64,000 nucleotides of DNA from Penelope pileata. Taxonomy: Eukaryota; Chordata; Aves; Galliformes; Cracidae. Below the pieces are notes generated by a model, which was not told the origin of the DNA, searched no databases, and saw only the letters and a program-made list of their open reading frames with translations. This document shows positions 43,901 through 54,207 of the stretch, in pieces. The stretch covers positions 501,346 to 565,345 of the forward strand of contig WBMW01000147.1 of the NCBI GenBank assembly GCA_013396635.1, read 5' to 3'. The stretch's first letter is position 1, and each line of letters starts with the position of its first letter. The position numbers and the translations under genes are program-made.

Positions 43901-46287
43901 TTATTTATTTTAATTATGTGCTTGGTATATAGCAGATAGATGTATCAACTGATGTCTTCATTTTGTACATTTTTATATTTTTATTTTGTCATAGTTTAAT
44001 GTCATTAACTCAAATGCAGAAATTGTTTCCATGCCCAGTAAAGTGTTCAGATTAAAATATTTACAAAATTTTATTTCAAATGTTCAGATTCACGGAGGCA
44101 AAAAAGCAGACTATGCAATCAGAAATCAAAAAGGCCTATTATTCCCAAACGATTTTTATTTTAGTCCTTCAGATTGTCATCTCACCATGATCTCAAGCTG
44201 TCTTTTCTAATTACTGGACAAAATTATCAGAGGATCACTCATCTGTGGTATTTATTCATAAATACAAATATCAGAATTGCTAATGCCAGTGATTATGCTC
44301 ACCAGAACACTTAAAAACGTACAAAGAAGCTGCATGTCAAAAGAACTAATATTTTTGTGCTAATATAATAGAATGGCATATAAATATAAATATTATATTA
44401 ATATAACCACAACTCAAAATATCTCTTTTAGCTGTCAACAGAAGCAAGTCTTTGGGCAAATTACTACCCTGTCTGAGCTACCCTTACCCCACAGCCTTTC
44501 ACACTTACCTTTCTGTTTTTTGCGAATTTTCTCAACAAGTGAACGAATCTGTACATATTCTTCCCATTCCTTACCAGGCCCCGGGGTAGGACTGCTGCAT
44601 TCTGGATAAAAATTGCCAAACAAAAATGTTTTCTTTAATAAAATATATATATTTTAACATCAGAGAAAAGGTCATGGTTTCACAGCATCTGTAACTGAAC
44701 CTTCGTACTAGTCCTTCAAACACGTTTGCGTGGCAAACACCATCGTCTCCACTGCTACAAACATCCCATTTTTCAACATGCAATTCCTAGAGACTTTTGA
44801 AGTTTTCACAGTGCAACTTGCCTCAAGTTGTTTTACTTTCACCTATTTTTCTATTCTTTCTGATATAAGAAATACCAGATGTCTTAAAAACCTTGGAGGA
44901 AGAAACTTCAAAGAACCGTAACTTTAAGAAGTCTTACAGAAAAAGCAAAACAGAATAACTTTTGTTTTCAATAACATCAACAAAACTCCATTTACATTTG
45001 CCTGCTTGCCATTATTCTTACTGTCATGAAAGCAGATGATAATAGCATGGAGTTTACCTTCAATAAATGAAAAACTTGCTAGTACATATGTTTGACATAC
45101 CTAGTTAACACAGTGTTCAAAGATGCATGTGTGAGGGAAGGACAAGCAAAGCAACACTGAGCCAAGCTTGAGCCTTAGATTAAATCCAGTGTTTCTGACA
45201 GCATTCTAAATGCCAGCATGTGGATCTGAGCTGCAGAAATCCAAGTGGGCAGCTGAAGATTACTTTGTTCAACTGATTTGAAAGTCTTTCCGTTGAACAA
45301 AATATGGAAGCTTGACAAAAAGAACAGCTGATACTTGGCTTTGCTTAGAAAATTAGATCTATATTTTATTTTTGGTAGCAAAGCACAGGCCAACTGTAGC
45401 ATAAGCACAAAACTGCTCTGCCAACTCCTTGTCTCCTCTTTATGAGCAATGCTGAAGGAAAATTCTGGTTTTTCAGAGGCAACATTAAATATGTCCAGGA
45501 TATGAAAATTTAGACCTGTGTTTCAACCACAGTGTAGCTCACTACAGTTACCAATGACGGTAGCAAGTGTGAAGAGTGTTTTAGCATCATCATATGAATT
45601 TCTGCTCAGCTTTTCATGCCTTGTAGAAATAATGGACGAACTCCAAGTTCCTCAACAATTGAAACAACCTTTGGTCTACACAATGAGCACTGCAGAAAGT
45701 TTCCAAACAATGACCAAAAACCATTTTTATTTAAGACAAAAAGAACAGTGCAGTTGAATTGAGTTGCACTGCTGCTTTCCGCTGCTAATTTCTCAACTCT
45801 GGTATCAGTTCAAAGTGCTTTTCAAATGTTAAAGAAATTGAGTAATTCTTGAGGTTTTTGACAAAGCTGCAATGTCAAGTAGTCTACAGCAGTTTTTGGT
45901 TTTCTAATCTAATCTCACTTGGTATTTATGCTTGAGTTGAGACAAAGCCAAAAGCTACCAAAATATGCTGTGTTGCACACAGGCACACAGAAAACCTGTA
46001 ACAGTATCTACTAACAGAGATACGTGCTATGAGATAGGTCCTCCAGTATCTCAAGCAGGCTGAAATAGCGAGCTTGGCCACTTACAGAAAATAAATTCAC
46101 TGTTTTCAATAAGAGAATGACTGAACACGTTTGAGCATTCTGCACACCATCCCTTTTCCCAGGGAGGCACAAAATGAAACTTACTTTGCAGCAACTCACT
46201 AGTTAGGTTCAACAGTTCCTTTGGAGACACTGTCGCCGTGGCTCCTGTACCTGACTTCTGAGTTTTCACTCGGCTCTTCTTCCCCAT
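11141..46287 (-). CDS. SETD3: SETD3 actin-histidine N-methyltransferase, whole coding span (12 coding exons)
   Basis: SETD3 transfers a methyl group from S-adenosylmethionine to His73 of actin in the cytoplasm. The coding sequence is the minus-strand join 46287-46185, 44601-44509, 41278-41130, 40127-40055, 39507-39251, 23714-23656, 21883-21769, 17406-17332, 14181-14015, 13390-13305, 12358-12198, 11584-11141. These total 1782 nt, all junctions keep frame, and the product is 593 residues (human 594). An N-terminal extension is followed by a SET domain (about 94-314), a Rubisco-LSMT-type substrate-binding domain (about 345-475) and an acidic Ser/Glu/Asn-rich tail. Residues known from human structures to bind cofactor (R75, E104, F106, N278, H279) and the actin histidine pocket (N256, W274, Y313) are present at the same numbers. 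All introns are GT-AG. Identification rests on recalled human protein similarity along the whole length; I see no breaks. Confidence 0.97.
12198..12358 (-). CDS. SETD3: SETD3 exon 12
   Basis: This 161-nt exon encodes residues 393-446. It begins EELKEHLIGEHAIDKIF and ends ASLLLKTYKTTVE. The acceptor is TTGCAG and the donor is GTAAAA. The segment WDNEVKLWTFLEARASLLLK belongs to the C-terminal substrate-binding lobe. The phase joins exactly to exons 11 and 13. Confidence 0.95.
13305..13390 (-). CDS. SETD3: SETD3 exon 11
   Basis: This 86-nt exon completes T364 and encodes residues 365-392 plus one base (SSVFALHSTEPPISAQ, then LLAFLRVFCMNE). The acceptor is TGTCAG and the donor is GTAAGA. It lies in the alpha-helical substrate-binding domain. 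Human has ALHFTEPP where this has ALHSTEPP, a mild change. Confidence 0.95.
14015..14181 (-). CDS. SETD3: SETD3 exon 10 (SET domain end)
   Basis: This 167-nt exon encodes residues 309-363 plus two bases. It begins IYIFYGTRSNAEFVIHSGF and ends AEVLARAGIP. The acceptor is TTCTAG and the donor is GTAAGT. Y313 of the IFYG motif is the conserved SET tyrosine near the methyl-transfer site. The second half enters the Rubisco-LSMT-like substrate-binding domain. Confidence 0.96.
17332..17406 (-). CDS. SETD3: SETD3 exon 9
   Basis: This 75-nt exon encodes residues 284-308 (ITTGYNLEDDRCECVA, then LQDFKAGEQ). The acceptor is TGAATAG and the donor is GTAGTG, a poor match to consensus at +4 to +6. Both flanking introns are phase 0, so skipping would delete exactly 25 residues of the SET domain without a frameshift. 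A same-strand CR1 fragment ends about 130 bp upstream of the acceptor. Confidence 0.95.
17540..17965 (-). mobile_element. CR1 LINE fragment, 5'- and 3'-truncated
   Basis: A minus-strand frame (17914-17594) encodes the end of a CR1 reverse transcriptase: GVPQGSLFNIFINGLDSG, then TLSKFADDTKLGGAVDT with the FADD active-site motif, then NPRYVYRLGEELIEKQP. The CR1 similarity continues past the frame to about 17540 with small indels and stops. The copy sits in intron 8 in the same orientation as SETD3, close to the exon 9 acceptor. Confidence 0.9.
21769..21883 (-). CDS. SETD3: SETD3 exon 8 (catalytic-pocket exon)
   Basis: This 115-nt exon encodes residues 245-283, from RWAVSSVMTRQNQIP to WDMCNHTNGL. 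The acceptor is TTTGTAG and the donor is GTAAGG. It carries N256 and W274, which line the actin-histidine pocket, and the N278-H279 pair of the SET NHxx cofactor motif. All match human SETD3, so catalytic capacity looks intact. Confidence 0.96.
23656..23714 (-). CDS. SETD3: SETD3 exon 7
   Basis: This 59-nt exon encodes residues 226-244 plus two bases (THPNASKLPLKDSFTYDDY). The acceptor is CCCAG and the donor is GTTGGT, a weaker match to consensus. Human has THPHANKLPLKDSFTYEDY at the same place. The exon is too short to appear as a long reading frame and was placed by splice sites and similarity. Confidence 0.94.
24570..25330. promoter_or_regulatory. Intronic CpG island, possible alternative or antisense promoter
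   Basis: CpG dinucleotides are frequent and GC content rises sharply here compared with the AT-rich intron on both sides. The densest part is 25196-25300, with GCGCACCGCGG and CCGCGGCCGCC, ending at an N at 25295. A CCGCCAATGG box (NF-Y type) lies at 24831-24840, with a TATATA-like stretch just upstream at 24815-24821. No recognisable coding exon adjoins it. It lies between SETD3 exons 7 and 6, far from the expected main promoter. Confidence 0.55.
25295..25295. other. Undetermined base / closed gap in the CpG island
   Basis: A single N falls in the most GC-rich stretch (GCGCGGNAGCGG). GC-rich sequence often fails in short-read assembly, so bases may be missing here. No duplication of the flanks is visible. 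Confidence 0.8.
26719..26821 (-). other. Possible unannotated exon with signal-peptide-like start
   Basis: On the minus strand a pyrimidine-rich acceptor (T-tract, CTTTAG) precedes 22 nt of leader and an ATG at 26799 with A at -3. The ATG opens exactly 27 codons up to a GTAACT donor. The peptide starts MKFSMPLFVFAVVITLIASS, with a basic N-end, hydrophobic core and small residues, like a secretory signal. Read from SETD3 exon 6 in frame it gives an early TAG, so it would not be a coding SETD3 exon. No partner exon was recognised. Confidence 0.25.
28408..28428. repeat. (CA)n microsatellite
   Basis: About ten CA units in a row, preceded by an imperfect ACACAAACAC stretch, in intron 6. Confidence 0.9.
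31907..31933. repeat. Poly(T) tract of 27 nt
   Basis: An uninterrupted run of T between AGTGCC and GCCGGCG. On the minus strand it reads as poly(A) and could be the tail of a retroposed copy, but I recognise no source sequence next to it. Confidence 0.85.
33565..34325 (-). mobile_element. CR1 LINE fragment, antisense to the + strand
   Basis: The + strand shows the reverse complement of a CR1 3' region: GGTGGGAAGGGACCTCTGG, then CTGGTCCAACC, CTCTGGGCAACCTGTGCCA, GAGCCTCTTCTTTTGGC and ACTGGACACAGTACTGCAGG, all typical avian CR1 segments. It reaches the region just downstream of the RT core near 34325, where an oppositely oriented CR1 begins. Confidence 0.9.
34198..34920. repeat. 361-bp exact direct duplication around a single N (likely assembly artefact)
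   Basis: Positions 34198-34558 and 34560-34920 read identically by eye, separated only by an N at 34559. The unit crosses the boundary between two oppositely oriented CR1 copies, so it is not a natural repeat unit. Identity plus an N at the exact join is what an unmerged contig overlap leaves. Confidence 0.9.
34326..35055 (+). mobile_element. CR1 LINE fragment, sense, internally deleted and partly duplicated by assembly
   Basis: The + strand reads GGCCAGTCACTACTGGTGTT, CCCCAGGGCTCAGT and TTTGCTGATGATGGAGCT, the RT GVPQGS and FADD region of CR1. It then jumps to the 3' end (GGGTCCCTTCCAACTTGGG, then TCTGTGGTTCTATAATAAAG). Part of it appears twice because of the duplication around the N at 34559, so its true length is about 362 bp shorter than the interval. 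Confidence 0.85.
37045..37151 (+). mobile_element. CR1 LINE 3' end, short 5'-truncated copy
   Basis: The + strand reads GAGCAACCTGGTCTAGTGGG, GGTTGGAACCAGATGATCTC and GTCCCTTCCAACC, and ends with two ATTCTATG units. This is the diagnostic 3' tail of avian CR1 elements. The copy is about 107 bp and lies in intron 6, antisense to SETD3. Confidence 0.95.
37375..38025 (-). mobile_element. CR1 LINE fragment, older copy
   Basis: The + strand carries the reverse complement of a CR1 3' half, starting AGTTGGAAGGGACCTACAAG, then CCAGTGTCTAACCACCCTCC, CAGCTGCTCCTCACAAGAC and GGAGTACAAAACTGCATGCG. Divergence is higher than in the copy at 33565, which suggests an older insertion. A TAAA microsatellite follows shortly after. 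Confidence 0.85.
38059..38085. repeat. (TAAA)n microsatellite
   Basis: About six TAAA units, just past the end of a CR1 fragment. Confidence 0.9.
38825..39046 (-). mobile_element. CR1 LINE fragment, diverged
   Basis: The + strand shows the reverse complement of a CR1 segment: TCCTCAGGCTGAACAAATTT, CCTCCTCTGCACTTGCTCCA, GTACAGTGTTCCAGGTGAAG and CCTCACCAATGCC. Related but weaker sequence may extend left to about 38745. It ends about 205 bp from SETD3 exon 6. Confidence 0.75.
39251..39507 (-). CDS. SETD3: SETD3 exon 6
   Basis: This 257-nt exon encodes residues 140-225, from GSLYSQDRILQAMGN to AYFYKVIQ. The acceptor is TTCAG and the donor is GTAAGC. It covers the helical insert of the SET domain (iSET), including LPSEYDTPLYFEEDE, which is highly conserved. 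It ends in phase 0 before the 15.5-kb intron 6, the largest complete intron here. Confidence 0.96.
40055..40127 (-). CDS. SETD3: SETD3 exon 5
   Basis: This 73-nt exon encodes residues 116-139 plus one base (AEELFLWVPRKLLM, then TVESAKNSVL). The acceptor is CTGTAG after a pyrimidine tract and the donor is GTAAGA. The peptide appears identical to human SETD3 over this stretch. It continues the N-terminal half of the SET domain, before its large insert. Confidence 0.95.
41130..41278 (-). CDS. SETD3: SETD3 exon 4 (SET domain start)
   Basis: This 149-nt exon encodes residues 66-115, from GLSVVFDGKRDDYF to GFGLKATREIK. The acceptor is ACATAG and the donor is GTGAGC. It supplies R75, E104 and F106, which contact S-adenosylhomocysteine in human SETD3, and the EEGFGL strand that opens the SET fold. 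The exon is too short and interrupted to stand out as a long reading frame; it was found by translating the minus strand. Confidence 0.95.
44509..44601 (-). CDS. SETD3: SETD3 exon 3
   Basis: This 93-nt exon encodes residues 35-65 plus one base: KCSSPTPGPGKEWEEYV, then QIRSLVEKIRKKQK. The acceptor is TCCAG and the donor is GTAAGT. It joins exon 2 in phase 1 to give LLQKCSS, as in human SETD3. The segment is a helical N-terminal region ahead of the SET domain. Confidence 0.95.
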
Positions 46288-46294
46288 CTTCCAA
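46185..46294 (-). CDS. SETD3: SETD3 exon 2 (first coding exon, start codon)
   Basis: The coding part is 46287-46185 (103 nt). It starts at the ATG of MGKKSRVKTQKSG, which matches the invariant vertebrate SETD3 N-terminus. It encodes residues 1-34 plus one base and ends CAAA before donor GTAAGT. Upstream in frame an ORF continues for 13 codons, but that stretch holds a TTTTAG acceptor just before TTGGAAGATG, so I place the exon boundary at 46294 and use the internal ATG. The 7 bases before the ATG are 5'UTR. The basic N-terminus lies before the SET domain. Confidence 0.93.
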
Positions 46295-49288
46295 CTAAAA
46301 CAGATTAACAGGCAAACCATCACCAACGACTAAAAAAACAAATACAGTATTGACAAATAGGCAGACAAACAGAAGGTGGAGAAAAAGACTTCTATGTACA
46401 TCTGATACATGAAAACATGTACATGACATGTGAAGCTGTATGAATATAGTACATGGCCAGCACTGCATTTAAGTTTTTCACTATGAAACTTCTTAATACT
46501 AAGAACCTATTTTTGCAGTGAAAGCATTGCCAAGACTCTAAAGATAAAGCTGATTTTAGAGTATGTAAACTTTGGCTTCCCAAGTATGATATAAAGAAAC
46601 ATACTAAGCAATGGTAAGTATTTGCATTACTATTACAGGTGAATGTTGTCTTAGAGACTAAGAAGTGATTTCTAGCTGAATACACTCTTGTGTAGCATAA
46701 AATATGAGAAAATCAAGGCTTAAAATCTACAACAAATAATCCAATTTCACACATGGAAAAAAACCTGTTTAGTTAAGCAAAGCTCTCTGCCGTATTTAAC
46801 CAGTAGATGAGTTATCCTGATAACATAAGAACCAGCCAGGAGAAGTGTGTAATTTCTCTGTGAAGTTACTTTTCACAATTAAAATTATTTTCGTATCATA
46901 CAGTTCCTGAAACAGGTTTTAAAGTTTGATTTCAATTCTACAGAAACCCTGGAATTCCAAAGACTTGTAACTTTTTTTTAAAAAGGTATCTTTTTATTTG
47001 AAATAAAATTTCAGAAATGAAGTATCTTTTTTTGCTAATGATTACAAGCACATTTCAGAAAAACGAAGTATAAGCCTGTTTCTCAGTGCAGCAATGAAGA
47101 GACGTGCTGTTTGCCAGTACATGCACAACACCAGGAGAAGCCATATAAAATATAGCTGCATAACTTGCAGAGAAAAAAAAGCCTTCAGGACTGAGAAGAA
47201 CTGCATACTTCATAAATATCTGAAACAGCAACAGCGTACATTTCAGTTGAGGGGTTTTTGTTTGGGTTTTGCTTTCTTTTTTTTCCCCCGTTAAGTTTGC
47301 TTTTTGGGTTGTCTTCTAGTTAATATTTTTAAGTGCAATGCCATGTTTCCTTTCAAATGAACACTGCTTAAAATTCCTGAAAGCATTCTGCAAAGAGAGA
47401 GTAAGCTGACAGCAATGATGAATAAGCTTGGTAATACACAACACAGCCACATTTCCAAATATAGCGTATCAGCTGGCTTGGCAAGAAGGATCATGCCAAA
47501 ACACTAGCACTGAAGGGTGTAAATGATCTTTCTACCCCTTTTAATACTGCTGTCAAAAATGATCCATCTCCCCCCTCTAATACTGCTGTCAAAGAGCAGT
47601 TGTGTTGTGTAAGACTTTGAACTTTTGTTTCCATATCTCACACAAATAGTATTTTAATGAGCTGTAAAATATTCTCCCCCTGACTTACAGCTTTGCAGTG
47701 AGCATGTTCACCTAACAGCTTTCAAAGGTAACCATGAGAAGTCTGTACAAAAATCCCAAAATGAGTTTGTCTTTTTTTTTTTTGTTTTAAATAGAGAGAT
47801 AAAAATACTGCTTAACGTTTGCTTTAAGAAAGCTAATACTTAGGATATTTGAGAACTTGACCACATCACATGGCCACATTTCCATATGGAAGCAATGTCA
47901 AGCATGGATGACAAAACCATGGATCTTAACAGACAGTACTTCAAGGAAGAAAAAAGTGCTAGAAGTATTCCATTCTGGCTATTAACAAGAATACCCCTAC
48001 TTTCACATTCACATGGCCACCAAGACGTTCATTGCAGCACCTACACAAGTAAAGTTACAGTTGAGTTTAATAGAAAAAGGTCTATCATGAGGAACTATAA
48101 ATACACCTTCTTCTCAATCATTGGGTAAACCTGCAAGCTTGCAAACTATGTAACTACAGTGAATATAGTAATTGTGCTAAGCAAACACTGTATTAGTTTA
48201 TAGAATTGAACTGTTAGTTTTTAAGAACACCAGAATTGTTTTTTCCTTTCTTACACTTCTTCCAGCGGTCCCAGAATCCCTGCAATGCTCTTAGTTAAAC
48301 TCCTCCGCTCTTTGTGGACTCCACAACGCCTTCACTACCCTCCCTTTCTAGCTGGGAAACATCACCTTTTGCAAGTTTGTATATGTCTAAACACATTGGG
48401 CAAAAACACCACCATTCATGTTGACTGTCCAGCAAACAAGCTGAACAGATAACCCATCCTCAAGGCAGCTTTTCCTTGAGCAAGGTGGGTACCACATAAT
48501 TGAGCTCTCCCACTCTGAAATGTGATTGAAAACGTCCAACGTATTGATGGGTGAAGAGGGAAGAAGTGACTAGTAGACAGAACGGACATGATCCCAGAAG
48601 CCTCACTTGCTTCAGCTATAACTTTTCAGTTTACAAAGTAGTAAATCAGGTAGTCAAAACTTTGTTGAGCTTTTATAACAACAACCAAGCCTGGAATTCC
48701 CAGAACAAGAGTCACCCATTCAAGTCTAACTTTGCTTCAAGAGCCCCACATACTTCTAATGCAGTACAGTAACATTGTATCATCTTCAATTCAGATCCTT
48801 GTAGATGCTAATTACATGATGTCCTCATTACATAAGTTGCATGGCATACACTTGCACAGAAGGTGAGAGGTGCAAATCTAGAATGGGTGTTAGAAGGACA
48901 GATACAAATCAACGAGGGCAGACAAGGAGAAGACGAAGAAATTCTCAAGATGTGCAAAGAGCACTGAGAGGTGAGTGCAGTAGGTGGTTGTGGGACATGT
49001 TCCTTGGCCTCACTGAGAGGGAGAACAGATGAGTAGGATGTACACAAGCCAGGCTTGCAGTTTTTTTCCTAATTTGACTGCCTAGACTGTCATTTTGCCC
49101 TCTGCTTCAGTTAAGGAAGTGTATCATCACAGTGCATCAACATACGTCGAGCAGCCGGGGGCTTAAGGGACATGCTTACAGGCAATTGAGATCAGCTCTC
49201 CCATCTGTGTGCAGAGGAACACAACTTTACATTTGACATGACCAGGTTTAATGGGAATTTGGTCTTTTGCTTCCGCTACTACAGGGTT

Positions 49289-49323
49289 ATTTTTTTTTAT
49301 ATTTTTTATTTTTTATTTTTTTT
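49289..49323. repeat. T-rich low-complexity tract
   Basis: Runs of T interrupted by single A residues. No transposon is recognisable beside it. Confidence 0.75.
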
Positions 49324-52300
49324 AACTTGAATCTCATGACTGTTGAAAAAGATAAACACATTTTAGTGAATAGAAAGCATTAAATCAAGAAGTGTAAGAA
49401 CAGTGTGGGTGGAGGAAGATATCTGTGATCTTTAAGACAAATTCAGTTTATACACTTACAATGAACACTACGTTTGCTTGTAAAAACCACCTACATCATG
49501 TCACTTGGAAACGATATTAACACTCTCATCACTCCTATGGCATTAATCTAGATGTTCCCACTAAATAAATGACTGCTATAGTTTCAGTGCCTTTCCCTCC
49601 AGCTCTCACTCTCATCTTTGTTGTGCTCCATCCCTTCACATCTTGCTATTACTTCTCTCCCACCACTGCCCTTTCCCTTTTTCTTCCATCTCAGTTCTCC
49701 TATAACTTGCTTCAAAAGCTCTATGAAATACTGTATCACTGCAGTTCACTGTGTACCTTTTCTCCAACATGTTTCTGCATTTGTATTTAAATTGCAAACT
49801 CGTTTGGAAGTGAGATTATAGAGGGCTCATAACAAGGTGGCCTCCCCCTCCCCCCATTATTTTAAGGTCATCTGAAACATTGCAATAATGCTGATGACAA
49901 TGATAACAAAAAATAACTTATGAAAACACTAAAAAGATTGATGGTAGAAAAGCCCAAACCATTTCCACTTAAGGCAGCATTCCACTTGGAATACAATGTC
50001 AATTTGTGTTTCCCAAGAACTCCCTTGGCCACAGCTCACACTCTTTCCTTCATTAAGGGCTGCCTTTGATACACTTGCTCCCTGTGGCTATACTCAGAAT
50101 CAATCCAATTCACAGTCCAGCAAACAGAGGTACCCCAGGTTGTTCTGCTGTCCCAAAACAACTGTGGACTATGTTGCTTCTAAGCAATTACAGTAATTCT
50201 CTGTGCTATACTGTCACATAGCCTCTCAAAGGCTGTTCCTTCCAGCTGGTCAAGAAACTGTGAACTCTCACCTCTATAAAATACAAGGATTGTCATGCTT
50301 AAGATTTGTTATTGGATCAAGTCAAGAATGCCACCTCCAGCAGCAGACCACAGCTCCAAACATGCACGTTCTGCAGCGAGGCAGATTCTGGCACACATAC
50401 ACATTGGCTACACCACACTGCAGTTCTCTCCCAGTTCCATGAGATTCTGCTCACTATTCCTCCCTGCTTTCCTAGTGCCTGGCCTCCAGCTTCAACACTC
50501 CACAAAATCACTGGGCTTGTTCCTCAATCTCCTCTTCTAGCAAGCTATCTACCCGAGAGAGGCAACAGCTTGACCAAACGACAGTTACCACATCCCCCAG
50601 TACCTTCCCATTTCTGTGAAATACACTGGGCAGCATCCACCAACTCTTGGAGGCATAGTGAGAACAGTAGTTGCTCTGTCTCTTTTCACAGTCTATTTTC
50701 ACCCTTTGCCTTCTTTATTTCTCTTCTCCTTTTGCCAAGCCAGGCTGACCCTGTCTTTTACCACAGGAAGAACAACCACGACAGCAACCAAGAGCTGGAC
50801 AGCAACCAACTTCTGGAGCTACAAGAAAAGCACTGCAAAGAGGGATTTTCTGCAGTATGTTCACCCAGCTTCCTGAGGTCTAAGCTGCAATCAAGTAAGC
50901 TATCTTTCTTCATGAAGTTGAAAAATTCCCCAAGCCAGCTTCTCCTATTTCATACTAAGTTTCAGTTTTATCTCCCTTTGAAAGACCTGATTTAGCCACA
51001 TGACCTATTTGTAATGGGACTGCACATTTCCTCTCTGAAGAAAAGTGAATGAAATAGGTTGTCCCCACCAGTTCTTAACAAGAACAGTCTTCCTGAGATA
51101 AGCTCTCTGCAAGCCTCATGTATTTTCATTCAGGTATTTCCTCTCTACACCTTTCTTCCATTATCAGCTAGCAGCTGGATTTTATTTCCTTCAAGAACCT
51201 GGAACCTTTTACCTCTGTCTCTACTCTCTGGTGATTTTCTTTACAAAATCTACCCAGCCAGTGCTCCTAAGCCTTGTTGTTGCTTAAAGAAAGTACAGAA
51301 TCATATCAAAAGTGTAATCATCTAAACTTAACTGAGTAAGAATAAAGTCTGAAAACAAAGACAAAAGAAACACTGAATACGAGTAAAATCAAACAGAGGA
51401 AGTAAGAAATATCAGACCAACACTGAAAATTTATCTCAAATTTTCACTAATGAAAAGAACTTAGCAACAAACAAATTGTTTGAAATACGCCTCCTCTCTT
51501 AATGCTTCCAAATGGATGCTTTTTTTCTTTTCCCAGCGAATGATTTTGAATACAGTTACAGCAAATGCATTTGTTACCGTCTTAAAAGCAGTTAACATCA
51601 ACTAAGTACATAAAAAATCCTGAGAGAGAACAGTGTTGCTTTTGTACTTATTCAGAAAAATCCAGTTCATGCAAAGCATCTATTTTTCAACAAGATACTG
51701 TTTTTACTTAATTTTACAGCTGGACTGTTCACTAAGGCATAAGACAGTCACATGGTTGACTTGTTTTTCACTAAACCCTGATATAAAACACATTTTGATT
51801 GTTTGTGAAAACATCACGTACATGCTTTAAGCACAAGGAGCTCTTTGCTATGGCATCGCAAAAGCAATCCCTCAAAAGATACAAGACATTTTTTAAGGTT
51901 TGGTCCACAAACAAATGAGATTAGTTCCTGTCAAAAGCCACCCCCCTAATGCTCACACAAGAAAATGCCTCAAAATATACTGCAAAAACATGAATAAAAA
52001 ATGCTAACATTGCTGCAAATTTCTATTGCCATAGCTATACAAGGCAGTTATAAAGGTACATTGGTTTTATTAGGTACAATTATTTCAACGGGCATTAGCC
52101 TGTACAGGTACCTCAGAAAATAACAGTATACAATGTTTAATTTCAAATGGTGGTATGCTCAGACATGAACGAGTAATTATGTGCTGTCTTTGCCTGTAGG
52201 TATACAAATTTTCAGAAGTTCCACAAATCCAAAAATTCCATTGATTTCCCAAGCAGCTGCAGTGGTGGTTTAACACGACGCATCCTACTGCCCATCACAA

Positions 52301-54207
52301 GACACCAGCAATGCTCCGAGCTCTCTGCAGTGCGTGACTTCAGACAGCGCCCGGTGAACCGTGCCAGCATGCCCAAACGGGGGGTACTTCACAGGGTAAA
52401 TTAACCTTAATATCAGTAGCAGTTGGAGACCGGAGCCTTTTATCACCATTTTCTGTGTTTTACTTTCGGTTGGATTAAGTGACAACAGAAAGAAAACTAG
52501 TTAAAATTAAAAAAAAAAAAAACCATGGCAAAACTGTGTTAATAGCAGTGCAATGAAATAGTGCATAGCACTCCCATCGAGCCACAAAGTGACAACTAAA
52601 AGCAGAAGTTCAGCCTCACTCAAGACAGCTGATAAGCTTTGAAATTTGGACTGTCTTGAATGAAAGGGAAGACTATGACAATGGTATCTAAATGTGCATT
52701 TCAACGGGAATTGCTTTTTGACTCCCAAAACACATATTTCATACGGGTCAGCCCTCATCACAACTGCTTTTTAGTCACCAAGAATCAGAAAAATTTTAAA
52801 GATCAAAAAAGAGATAACACCTCTTTAAAACAACAGAAGAGCTCCATCGAACAAGAACATGACTCATTCCTCCACTTCTTCCTTTAAAAAGAAAAAATTA
52901 AAAATACATATTTTGGTATTGTTGCAAAGTCCTTAGGATATACAGAGAAGATCAGATGCTCATTGCTATATATCATTATCTTACCGTATCTGCTTCACAC
53001 AGAAGCGAGAGCAGAAAGAACTTTGTCTGAATAGCAAAAAGTTCGGAGGTACCACTGCATTATAATTTTTATTTTTATTTAAGTCCTCTAATTGCAGTAT
53101 AGTCAATGAGATATAAATAACACAAAACTAGGGAACGTATATTCCAATTAACTGGACTGTCTCCAAGGAAGAGATTTAAAGCTGAAGATGCTTAATGTCA
53201 AGGACTAGAATTTAATTGCAACAATAATTCCACCTAAGTAGAATGCCCTCAAGCAACTTCACAGCAATAGGGCCCTTGATCATTTCTATGCAACAACAAA
53301 AAAAAAAAAAGTCTATCAGTTCTGTTTACTTTTTGTTTTAACACCGCCTGCTTTCTACACGCATGGCAACTCCAATACAATTTACCACTGGGTGCCAGGC
53401 AGCTCCTTTCAGATCCTTGCACTCGACCATCATACCGACAGCCCACATCTCTAATGACAGCACAGGCAGCAGGGGCCATAGATGCACACAGCATCCAGGC
53501 CTTTCTAATGGAGCCAATGCAAGCACTAAGCTCCCCATCCAAGCAGTGAGGTGATATGGATCTAACCCCACAAAGACACTACGGCCCTTTCATTCTGAAG
53601 GGCCTCCTACTCACACACATGCCTTACAGTACATACATGGCGTTAAAAAATCTCGCAAATGTCCCTAACAGAAAGTAGGAAGGAAGGATATCCACAGCAT
53701 AAAACAAGTTTTGCAGGCTTTAGGACCTGTTCCACGTTACATGACAGCATATGTGATTCTTGCCCTCATTTTGAGTTTCATTATGCATTTATGTCTTATG
53801 ACAAATTAGCTGAATGCTTCAGCACCACTGCTGGAACTACAACACATTTAAGGACCTATATTTGGACACTCAGTTGATGCTACCCAGTGTGCATGTATCT
53901 ATTAATATGTGAATTAAAGAACAGAATCCAGGCAGATTTAAAATAACTGCTATTTTTTTCTTTGGGTAGCAGTGAAGCACAGCTGTTGCCTCAAACTTCT
54001 CTCCATAGCAGATGAACTCACTAAAAGTGGGTTTGAAGATGCTGCTGCTGGCACCTCACCCTCAGTGCTTGCGATCCCTGTCAGACCACCAAGAACAAAA
54101 CCTCCAAATGGATACAGAAGTGCATATTCAATGCATATCAGTGCAAGGGATGTGGGGCTTTGGCCAGGAAGCACAACACACGCTTGTGTGAATGCATGTC
54201 ACAAATA

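Larger units (their letters stand above)
39508..46184 (-). other. SETD3 introns 2-5 (excluding exons 3-5)
   Basis: The introns are 44602-46184, 41279-44508, 40128-41129 and 39508-40054, all GT-AG. They are AT-rich, and I recognise no repeats or genes in them. Confidence 0.7.

Noticed and set aside
46051..46326. Open frame of 91 codons starting at 46326, upstream of the SETD3 start
   Set aside because: The first 13 codons include a splice acceptor sequence before TTGGAAGATG, and the end runs into the intron past the GTAAGT donor. Only the part 46287-46185 is real coding sequence.
53249..53571. Cys-rich minus-strand frames of 97 and 77 codons
   Set aside because: The two frames overlap in different phases, have no splice-site support and match no family I know; the local GC rise explains the openness.
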